The notes beneath the pieces were generated by a model. The model did not search any database, was not told the DNA's origin, and was given only the letters and a program-made list of their open reading frames with translations. The translations under genes were made by a program, and so were the position numbers. This document shows positions 1-4,730 of a DNA stretch of 6,138 nt, piece by piece. How positions within the stretch are numbered: the first letter of the stretch is position 1; every line of letters begins with the position of its first letter. Source of the DNA: Prevotella sp. (GTDB lineage: Bacteria > Bacteroidota > Bacteroidia > Bacteroidales > Bacteroidaceae); contig JAILAA010000167.1 in assembly GCA_024681875.1 (NCBI GenBank), forward strand, positions 1 to 6,138. The letters run 5' to 3'.

Positions 1-932
1 TCATCGGTAAAATCTATCCGCTGTTTGCCTTCTCGCTGCTGTTCATGGCGCTGGCGCTGATGGTCGTATTGTTTGTGCGCTGGTATGACGTGCCCGAGTT
101 GTGGACCAATTTCTATAATATGGGTGCTGAGGCTCATCCCGAGACGTGGACGGATGCCATCTTCCCGGCCCTGTTCATCACCATAGCCTGCGGTGCCATC
201 AGTGGTTTCCACGGTACACAGAGTCCTTTGATGGCCCGTTGTCTGAAAAGCGAGCGAATGGGCCGTCCCATCTTCTATGGTGCCATGATTACCGAAGGTA
301 TGGTAGCTTTGATATGGGCTACTGTTGCTTCGTGGTTCTTCTATGGCAACCCTGCTCCCGGCTACGAATTGATAGCCGGTGCCGACAAGGGCTTCTTCAC
401 CTCTGCTCCCGCCGTTGTCAACCTTGTCTGCAACGATTGGCTGGGCATCGTAGGTGCTATCTTGGCTATGCTCGGTGTGGTGGCTGCTCCCATTACCAGT
501 GGCGACACCGCCTTCCGTTCCGGTCGTCTCATTGTTGCGGAATGGCTGAAACTGGACCAGCGCCCCATTCGTAAGCGTCTGCTGATTTGTCTGCCTCTGT
601 TTGCCATTTCCATCGCCATGCTGGCTTGGCAGATTAACAATCCTGACGGCTTTAACACCATCTGGCAGTATTTCGGATGGTCTAACCAGGCCATGAGTGT
701 CTTCTCCCTGTGGGCCATTACCGTCTATCTGGTCCGCCACGACAAGCCCTTCTGGATATCGCTCATTCCCGCACTCTTTATGACCACCGTCTGTTCTACG
801 TTCCTCTTCGTTTCGAAGCAGGCATTCCACTTGCCGTCGTCTGTGGCTTACCCGTTGGGCGGTGCCTGTCTGGTGGTGGCTGTCGTATGGTTTGCAGTAT
901 GGTATAGAAAATATAAACAACAAACAAAATAG
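1..932 (+). CDS. cstA: CstA-family carbon starvation / peptide-pyruvate transporter, 3' part only
   Basis: This is the C-terminal 309 residues of an inner-membrane transporter. The reading frame is open from base 3, so the gene starts outside the window, and it ends with TAG at 930-932. The segment GAISGFHGTQSPLMARCLK, followed by GRPIFYGAMITEGMVALIWA, is the signature of the CstA family. Further on, APITSGDTAFRSGRLI and the WQYFGWSNQAM stretch also match it. I see about eight hydrophobic spans, including the first one before the in-frame ATG at 45, so that ATG is internal. CstA and its relative BtsT import peptides or pyruvate in enterobacteria; in Bacteroidales the substrate is less certain. 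The protein ends soon after its last membrane span, as in the shorter Bacteroidetes members. The next gene starts 5 bp downstream and is probably cotranscribed. Confidence 0.93.
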   Translation, partial: IGKIYPLFAFSLLFMALALMVVLFVRWYDVPELWTNFYNMGAEAHPETWTDAIFPALFITIACGAISGFHGTQSPLMARCLKSERMGRPIFYGAMITEGMVALIWATVASWFFYGNPAPGYELIAGADKGFFTSAPAVVNLVCNDWLGIVGAILAMLGVVAAPITSGDTAFRSGRLIVAEWLKLDQRPIRKRLLICLPLFAISIAMLAWQINNPDGFNTIWQYFGWSNQAMSVFSLWAITVYLVRHDKPFWISLIPALFMTTVCSTFLFVSKQAFHLPSSVAYPLGGACLVVAVVWFAVWYRKYKQQTK

Positions 933-937
933 TACTC

Positions 938-1429
938 ATGAAGAAAATTGCATTATTTATCGTTATGTTGGTATGCTCCGTAGCTGCCAACGCACAGTTC
1001 GAACAGGGTAAAGGCTACATTGGAGCTTCCATGACTAATCTTGACTTTAGCAGTCAGCAGCATAAGTTCCACTTTGGCTTCAATGCCAAGCTGGGTTATC
1101 TGTTGGCCGATGACTTGATGGCGGTCGGTCAGGTAGGCTATGACCATCTGCAGGACACCCCCGACTCCTATACCTTTGGTGTTGGTGGCCGTTATTACAT
1201 CATTCAGAACGGTCTCTATCTCGGTGCCGGTGTCAAGATCAAGCATGCCGAGGAGTACAACGACTTCCTGCCCAGTCTGCAGTTAGGCTATGCCTTCTTC
1301 ATCAGCCGTACCGTAACCATCGAGCCTGAGCTCTATTTCGACCTTTCTACCAAGAATACGGACTATTCCTGCTTCGGTTTGGGCATCGGCCTCGGTATCT
1401 ACCTGTTCAAGGATCAGACCCAGAACTAA
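938..1429 (+). CDS. Small outer-membrane beta-barrel protein with signal peptide
   Basis: This encodes 163 residues. The N-terminus is a clear Sec signal peptide (MKKIALFIVMLVCSVAANAQ) with a likely signal peptidase I site after ANA, residues 17-19. The mature part, about 144 residues, is made of alternating hydrophobic and polar short strands rich in Gly, Tyr and Phe, such as KFHFGFNAKLGYLL, YTFGVGGRYYII and GLYLGAGVKIK. It ends in a glycine-rich strand close to the C-terminus. This fits an eight-stranded porin-like barrel of the OmpX/OmpA-barrel type that is abundant in Bacteroidales. No catalytic or ligand site is visible, so a specific role cannot be given. The start codon lies 5 bp after the cstA stop, which suggests translation from the same message. 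No clear promoter is seen in front of it. Confidence 0.85.
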   Translation: MKKIALFIVMLVCSVAANAQFEQGKGYIGASMTNLDFSSQQHKFHFGFNAKLGYLLADDLMAVGQVGYDHLQDTPDSYTFGVGGRYYIIQNGLYLGAGVKIKHAEEYNDFLPSLQLGYAFFISRTVTIEPELYFDLSTKNTDYSCFGLGIGLGIYLFKDQTQN

Positions 1430-1481
1430 GGCTGGCAGCCATTCATCAATCGATCATTAATAACTAAAACGGATAATCATT

Positions 1482-2333
1482 ATGCTAAGTGTAGAAGAGT
1501 TAGTTGACCGCCTGATAGACCTGTCGTTTGCTGAGGATATTGGCGATGGTGACCACACCACTCTGTGTTGCATTCCCGAGGACGCTATGGGTAAGTCGCA
1601 CCTGTTAATCAAGGAAGACGGCATACTGGCTGGTGTCGAGATTGCCAAGGAAGTGTTCCACCGTTTTGATCCCGACATGCAGGTCGAGGTGCTGATGGGC
1701 GACGGAAGCCGCGTCAAGAAGGGCGACATCGCCATGATCGTTACGGGTCGTGTCCGTTCGCTTCTCCAGACTGAGCGTCTGATGTTGAACATCATGCAGC
1801 GCATGAGCGGTATCCCAACCATGACAGAGAAGTATGTGCAGCACCTGAAGGGTACTAAGACCCGTGTGCTCGACACCCGTAAGACGACTCCCGGCATGCG
1901 CATGCTCGAGAAGCAGGCCGTGAAGATTGGCGGCGGCTGCAACCACCGCATCGGTCTGTTCGACATGATTCTGCTCAAGGACAACCACGTCGACTTCTCC
2001 GGCGGTATTGTCAATGCCATCGACCGCTGCCATAAGTATCTGGAGGAGAAAGGCCTCAACCTGAAGATTGAGATCGAGGTACGCTCGTTCGACGAACTCC
2101 AGCAGGTGCTCGACCACGGTGGCGTTGACCGCATCATGCTCGACAACTTCTCCGTGCCCGACACCAAGAAGGCCGTTGACATTATCGCTGGTCGCTTCGA
2201 GACGGAGTCCAGCGGCGGCATCACCTTCGATACCATCCGCGACTATGCCGAGCAGGGCGTCGACTTCATCAGCGTTGGTGCGCTGACGCACTCTGTCAAG
2301 GGACTTGACATGAGTTTCAAGGCTGTAAGTTAA
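1482..2333 (+). CDS. nadC: Nicotinate-nucleotide pyrophosphorylase (carboxylating), quinolinate phosphoribosyltransferase
   Basis: NadC converts quinolinate and PRPP to nicotinate mononucleotide, CO2 and pyrophosphate, the step that feeds de novo NAD synthesis in the cytoplasm. The 283-residue length is normal. Visible family motifs are EDIGDGDHTT at residues 18-27, the TER helix at 97-99 followed by NIMQRMSGI, TRKTTPGMR at 132-140, KIGGGCNHRIGL at 148-159 and LLKDNH at 164-169. Further on are the EVRSFDEL strand near 199-206, MLDNFS at 219-224, SSGGI at 243-247 and SVGALTHS at 264-271. These include the basic residues expected to bind the quinolinate carboxylates and the acidic residues expected to hold PRPP and magnesium. 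All look intact. The gene starts 52 bp after the beta-barrel gene; no TAnnTTTG promoter is obvious in that gap, which has only a weak GGCT/AGCC hairpin just after the preceding stop. Its TAA overlaps the next ATG. Confidence 0.96.
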   Translation: MLSVEELVDRLIDLSFAEDIGDGDHTTLCCIPEDAMGKSHLLIKEDGILAGVEIAKEVFHRFDPDMQVEVLMGDGSRVKKGDIAMIVTGRVRSLLQTERLMLNIMQRMSGIPTMTEKYVQHLKGTKTRVLDTRKTTPGMRMLEKQAVKIGGGCNHRIGLFDMILLKDNHVDFSGGIVNAIDRCHKYLEEKGLNLKIEIEVRSFDELQQVLDHGGVDRIMLDNFSVPDTKKAVDIIAGRFETESSGGITFDTIRDYAEQGVDFISVGALTHSVKGLDMSFKAVS

Positions 2334-3544
2334 TGAGCGTCGTGTCAATCTGTTCAAGATACGTCCTTTTACTACTGGTTGTCAGCTGTTGGCTCTTTTC
2401 CTCGTGTGGCGAGGAGCCAACGGCCGACAGCCATTCCGCTGTTGCCTATCAGAGCCCCGTCGATTACGACATCGTCTTGGCGGGCAATTTCGGTGAGCCC
2501 CGTCCGTGGCATTTCCATGGTGGACTGGATGTGAAGACCGACAACCAGACGGGCAAGAAGATTTTCTCCATTGCCGACGGCTATGTCAGCCGCCTCACCA
2601 TCAACATGTTTGGCTTCGGCAATGCCATTTATGTCACCCATCCTGATGGCTATACCAGCGTCTATTGCCATCTGAAACACTTTGCCGACCAGTACGAAGC
2701 CTTGCTGCAGCGTACGGGGGCGAAGGACACGTTGTCGCTGGTTTTGCCAGCGAATAAATATCCCGTCAAGGCTGGCGACCTCATCGCCATCAGTGGCAAT
2801 ACGGGCAACTCTACAGGCCCTCACCTGCATTTGGAACTGCACGACACGCGCACTTGGGCCATGCGCGACCCAATGATCAAACTGGCGCATCTCATTGGCG
2901 ACAGCGTGGCACCGCAGGCCCATTCCTTCATGGCTTGTCCCATGGACGGCGAGGGCGTCTTCAACGGCGGGTTCTCCAAGCAGACCTTCGGTTTCGGACA
3001 GCCCGACACCAAGCGTCACCACACCGAATGGACCATCTCCCGCGACTTCACCGCATGGGGCAGGGTAGGCTTTTCCCTTTGGGCTGACGACTATTCAGAG
3101 GCTACCTACAACCACTATGGCATCCGCTACACCCAACTGCTCGTCGATGGTCGTGAGGTCTTCTGCGCTGATGTCGACAGCATTCCCGTCAGCTGCCAGA
3201 TAGAGGTCAACCGTTGGGGCGATTTTGACCATTGGCGCCGCACCCGTATCTGGTATATGAAGTCCTTTGTCGAGCCCGGTCTCCGCCTTCCCATTTTCCG
3301 TACAGATTTCGATCGTGGCATCGTCTGTTTTGACGAGGAGCGTCCCTATCACCTGACCTACATTCTTCGCGACTATCAAGGCAACGAGTCGCGCTATCAC
3401 TTCACCGTCCGTGGCCAGCGCGACAGCCGTGTGACACCCCGTCCCCGCCGTTACCTCCTTGACACCTACCGGCTCTACGAGCAGTGTCTCTGGCCGCGTC
3501 GTTCACGGCATGTTCCTGACCCCACTTTCCAAAGCATTCAGTAG
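2333..3544 (+). CDS. M23-family zinc metallopeptidase, predicted lipoprotein
   Basis: This encodes 403 residues; the ATG shares one base with the nadC TAA (TAATG), which indicates translational coupling. The N-terminus is a lipoprotein signal: a hydrophobic run and then LFSSC, with Cys25 the likely lipidated residue. GEE follows directly, an acidic start like that of some surface-exported Bacteroidetes lipoproteins. Residues 45-170 form a LytM/M23 peptidase domain with zinc ligands His62 and Asp66 (HGGLD) and His166 of GPHLHLE. The partner histidines His113 (YCHL) and His164 are also present, so it should be an active endopeptidase acting on peptidoglycan cross-links. A 21-residue insertion separates YCHL from the VKAGDLIAISGNTG strand. 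Residues 230-360 look like a beta-rich accessory domain (YMKSFVEPGLRLPIFRT, YHLTYILRDYQGNES). The last ~40 residues are Arg/Pro-rich, and the protein is shorter than the ~550-residue relatives I remember. Confidence 0.88.
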   Translation: MSVVSICSRYVLLLLVVSCWLFSSCGEEPTADSHSAVAYQSPVDYDIVLAGNFGEPRPWHFHGGLDVKTDNQTGKKIFSIADGYVSRLTINMFGFGNAIYVTHPDGYTSVYCHLKHFADQYEALLQRTGAKDTLSLVLPANKYPVKAGDLIAISGNTGNSTGPHLHLELHDTRTWAMRDPMIKLAHLIGDSVAPQAHSFMACPMDGEGVFNGGFSKQTFGFGQPDTKRHHTEWTISRDFTAWGRVGFSLWADDYSEATYNHYGIRYTQLLVDGREVFCADVDSIPVSCQIEVNRWGDFDHWRRTRIWYMKSFVEPGLRLPIFRTDFDRGIVCFDEERPYHLTYILRDYQGNESRYHFTVRGQRDSRVTPRPRRYLLDTYRLYEQCLWPRRSRHVPDPTFQSIQ

Positions 3545-3653
3545 CCGGATAGCAGCATCATCTGTCGTGCAGGCGCCCCCACTTATTTACTGCGGCAAGG
3601 AATATTATCCTCATCACCAGGCGAATCCTATGTTTGTTTCAAAAAGTGAAAAT

Positions 3654-3683
3654 AAAAAACATCGCTTTCGCTAAAACAATGTT
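3654..3683 (-). terminator. Rho-independent terminator of the small basic-protein gene
   Basis: Read on the minus strand, AACATTG pairs with CGATGTT (7 bp with one G-U pair) around a 12-base loop, and a run of six T begins in the last two stem bases. The TAG stop of the small gene lies in the loop and the last coding bases form the left arm. The stem is weak, but its position and T tract fit an intrinsic terminator. On the plus strand the same bases lack a T tract, so it should not act on the M23 message. Confidence 0.6.
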
Positions 3684-3826
3684 ACCTTGACCGTAACGAA
3701 CCGATAACCTAACCATTCTCGCTCAAAGTTTTTACGAGCTTTATTTTTCTCTTTACGGTTGTTTTTCAAGCCTTTACGCCTTCCGCGCGGCGCAGCCTGT
3801 TTTTCCACCTCTACACGACGCGTCAT
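3671..3826 (-). CDS. Very basic 51-residue protein, unknown function
   Basis: A short minus-strand frame begins with ATG at 3826-3824 and ends with TAG at 3673-3671. It starts MTRRVEVEKQAAPRGRRKGL, continues with a Lys/Arg/Asn-rich helix-like stretch (KNNRKEKNKARKNFEREW, residues 21-38) and ends with a short hydrophobic strand (YRFVTVKVTLF). Nine Arg and eight Lys against five Glu give a net charge of about +12, so nucleic-acid or ribosome binding is a reasonable guess, but I recognise no family. There is no signal peptide or membrane span. A consensus -7 element sits 15 bp upstream and a terminator overlaps the stop, so this looks like a self-contained one-gene transcript with a leader of only about 10 bases. 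There is no Shine-Dalgarno site, as is common in Bacteroidetes. It could still be a chance frame; I favour a real gene because three independent signals line up. Confidence 0.62.
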   Translation of the reverse strand: MTRRVEVEKQAAPRGRRKGLKNNRKEKNKARKNFEREWLGYRFVTVKVTLF

Positions 3827-3840
3827 ATCTTAAACACAAC

Positions 3841-3874
3841 GCAAAGTTACAACACTCCCATTGCGGTTCACGAA
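3841..3874 (-). promoter_or_regulatory. Bacteroidetes-type promoter for the small basic-protein gene
   Basis: On the minus strand TAACTTTG (3849 to 3842) matches the Bacteroidetes -7 consensus TAnnTTTG, and the C that often follows is present. About 21 bp upstream is TTCG (3874 to 3871), a three-of-four match to the -33 TTTG. Transcription would start about 3834-3838, which leaves roughly 10 bases before the ATG at 3826. Confidence 0.6.
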
Positions 3875-3907
3875 TGTTTGAGCGGGAAAATGTGAAATTT
3901 GTGAATT

Positions 3908-4056
3908 GCGGTCATTTGGTCATTTGGTCATTTGTCAAAATCGAAAACAGATGTTGTCAAATCCGCCACTATAATATAAATATTCTATTTATATATAGTG
4001 AGCAATGACCGCGTTCCCGAAATCGAAAATGACCAAATGACCTTGACCAAATGACC
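3908..4056. repeat. Palindromic repeat island: GGTCATTT x3 facing AAATGACC x3
   Basis: Three head-to-tail GGTCATTT units occupy 3910-3933. Three inverted copies, AAATGACC, lie at 4027-4034, 4035-4042 and 4049-4056, the last two separated by TTGACC. A further perfect 9-bp inverted pair is GCGGTCATT (3908-3916) with AATGACCGC (4004-4012). The 10-mer AAATCGAAAA occurs twice in direct orientation (3938-3947 and 4020-4029), and TTGTCAAA occurs at 3932-3939 and 3954-3961. An AT-rich hairpin sits in the middle. The island lies between two divergent promoters and holds no gene. It could be a two-sided operator array, a small non-autonomous mobile or REP-type element, or an origin-like iteron cluster; the sequence does not decide between these. 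Confidence 0.8.
3967..4000. repeat. AT-rich hairpin at the centre of the repeat island
   Basis: CACTATAATATAAATA (3967-3982) is complementary to TATTTATATATAGTG (3986-4000) except for one bulged base, around a three-base TTC loop. Apart from the terminal C and G residues it is entirely A and T, so it would melt or extrude easily. It has no T tract and lies between outward-facing promoters, so a terminator role is unlikely. Confidence 0.75.
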
Positions 4057-4077
4057 ACACATTTTTTTTCAACATAA

Positions 4078-4109
4078 TTTGGAAGTCTCGGGAAAAGTCC
4101 CTATATTTG
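4078..4109 (+). promoter_or_regulatory. Consensus Bacteroidetes promoter of the antitoxin-toxin operon
   Basis: TTTG at 4078-4081, a 20-bp spacer and TATATTTG at 4102-4109 (followed by C) match the -33/-7 consensus exactly. An eight-base T tract (4062-4069) lies just upstream. Transcription should start near 4113-4116, so the message has about 140 nt ahead of the ATG at 4254. The AAATGACC array ends 21 bp before the -33 element, a suitable place for a regulator to bind. Confidence 0.8.
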
Positions 4110-4114
4110 CACTC

Positions 4115-4253
4115 GAAAGCCGGCGAGAACGGGCGGCGCCTCAGCAATTCAAGCGAGCTCGATTGCGTTCTCTGACCTAAAGGTCTGAGTGTGGCGTTGC
4201 AATCGGCTTGCACCGTCCTTGCAGACAGAAAGAAGAATGTTATTAAAACGGAT
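4115..4253 (+). promoter_or_regulatory. Long structured 5' leader with competing helices
   Basis: The untranslated leader has several perfect complementary segments. AAGCCG (4117-4122) pairs with CGGCTT (4204-4209) and would close the whole structure. GAGAACG (4125-4131) pairs with CGTTCTC (4166-4172). GCAAT (4144-4148) pairs with ATTGC (4162-4166) inside it, apart from one shared base. GACC and GGTC (4174-4177, 4182-4185) form a small tetraloop hairpin. A competing helix, CGATTGC (4160-4166) with GCAATCG (4199-4205), shares bases with the others. The palindrome CGAGCTCG lies at 4154-4161. Such mutually exclusive helices are typical of a regulatory leader, but I recognise no known riboswitch or RNA family, and no helix reaches the start codon. 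No T-tract terminator occurs before the ATG. Confidence 0.5.
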
Positions 4254-4490
4254 ATGGAAACAACCGTAACGCAGCCGTTAAATGCTGCACAAATTGAATT
4301 GTTGAATTCTGTAGCTCACATAGATTCCGAAGAGGACCTGCGTGAGTTGAAACACGCGTTGTCTATGTTCTTTGCTAAGTTGGCTGACAGGGAACTGGAC
4401 CGTCTTTGGGACGAAGGCGTTATCAACGAAGAAGTGATGGAAGGATGGGCACATGAACACATGCGCACACCATATCAACCAAAGATGTAA
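4254..4490 (+). CDS. Antitoxin-like protein of a PIN-type toxin-antitoxin pair
   Basis: This encodes 78 residues, starting METTVTQPLNAAQIELLNSV. It is helical and acidic: residues 24-54 (DSEEDLRELKHALSMFFAKL and ADRELDRLWDEG) look like a dimerising helix pair. The tail EHMRTPYQPKM resembles the RTPYK ending I recall from small Bacteroidales proteins encoded just before PIN-domain toxins. That resemblance and the PIN-type start of the next gene, 7 bp downstream, support an antitoxin role: binding and inhibiting the toxin and probably repressing the operon. No DNA-binding fold is evident, so repression is inference. An in-frame GTG at 4191 would add 21 residues, but those codons lie within the structured leader and do not look like the family, so I chose the ATG at 4254. 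Since the partner toxin is broken, it is probably an orphan now. Confidence 0.75.
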   Translation: METTVTQPLNAAQIELLNSVAHIDSEEDLRELKHALSMFFAKLADRELDRLWDEGVINEEVMEGWAHEHMRTPYQPKM

Positions 4491-4497
4491 GCGGCAG

Positions 4498-4656
4498 ATG
4501 AGACATGTTGTAGTCGATACTAATTGCCTGCTTCGCATGATACCTTTGCGAAGTAAGTATCGTCCCGTTTGGGAAGCTTTCCTGAACGGCCAGCGCATCA
4601 GCGCTCCGGTAAAAGGGCCGAATATCATCAATGGCCGTAAGGTCGTGATTAAGTAA
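4498..4656 (+). pseudogene. Truncated PIN-domain toxin joined in frame to a foreign gene tail
   Basis: The frame runs 52 codons from ATG 4498 to TAA 4656. Residues 1-32 are a good PIN/VapC-type toxin start: RHVVVDTNCLL carries the first catalytic Asp (Asp7) and the DTN motif, and SKYRPVWEAFLNGQ matches the next helices of the Bacteroidales PIN family. Such toxins are about 130-150 residues and need three or four acidic residues from later in the fold to hold metal for RNA cleavage. All of those are missing. From about residue 33 the sequence changes to APVKGPNIINGRKVVIK. This resembles the final strand of Prevotella secreted or surface proteins (type IX-like C-terminal tails such as NGKKVVIK). 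I infer that a deletion or recombination replaced the toxin's 3' part. The product cannot be an active nuclease. Confidence 0.78.
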
Positions 4657-4724
4657 AAAACCGTCTGTCACCGTCACGCCCATCATGCTGGCAGTCAGCA
4701 CGATGAGCGTGACATTCGTTTTTT
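4655..4724. terminator. Bidirectional intrinsic terminator between convergent genes
   Basis: GTCACGCCCATCATGCTG (4673-4690) pairs with CAGCACGATGAGCGTGAC (4696-4713) at 16 of 18 positions around the loop GCAGT. Six A (4655-4660) precede it and six T (4719-4724) follow, so each strand has a T tract downstream of the stem. It lies between the broken toxin gene and the convergent transposase gene, 7 bp from the latter's stop. The toxin frame's TAA overlaps the A tract. On the minus strand the T tract is 12 bases beyond the stem, so termination there may be weaker. It could instead be a REP-type palindrome used by the neighbouring transposase. Confidence 0.72.
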
Positions 4725-4730
4725 ACAAGA

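Noticed and set aside
1457..2357. Two long minus-strand frames opposite nadC (250-260 codons)
   Set aside because: They mirror the strongly conserved NadC frame, have no promoter or family motif, and show repetitive Ser/Arg or Val/His/Leu composition typical of antisense shadows in GC-rich codons.
2372..3022. Minus-strand frame of 216 codons opposite the M23 gene
   Set aside because: The plus strand carries clear zinc-ligand motifs, while the minus frame has no recognisable domain or start signal.
3545..3653. Possible terminator or gene after the M23 stop
   Set aside because: I found only weak, short complementarity (around GGAATATTATCC) with no T tract, and no convincing small frame; the M23 transcript end is unresolved.
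3459..3674. Plus-strand frame of 71 codons overlapping the M23 gene end
   Set aside because: It has only a TTG start, no domain, runs into the AT-rich spacer and overlaps the minus-strand terminator.
3910..4056. CRISPR array
   Set aside because: The repeat unit is only 8 bases, the copies are directly adjacent with no spacers, and they occur in opposite orientations; no cas gene is present.
4191..4253. GTG start that would extend the antitoxin by 21 residues
   Set aside because: The extension is coded by the structured leader, including the GCAATCG and CGGCTT helix strands, and its residues do not look like the family's N-terminus.
4278..4701. Minus-strand frames opposite the antitoxin and broken toxin
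   Set aside because: The plus strand has a consensus promoter and recognisable antitoxin and PIN sequences; the minus frames run through the terminator hairpin.
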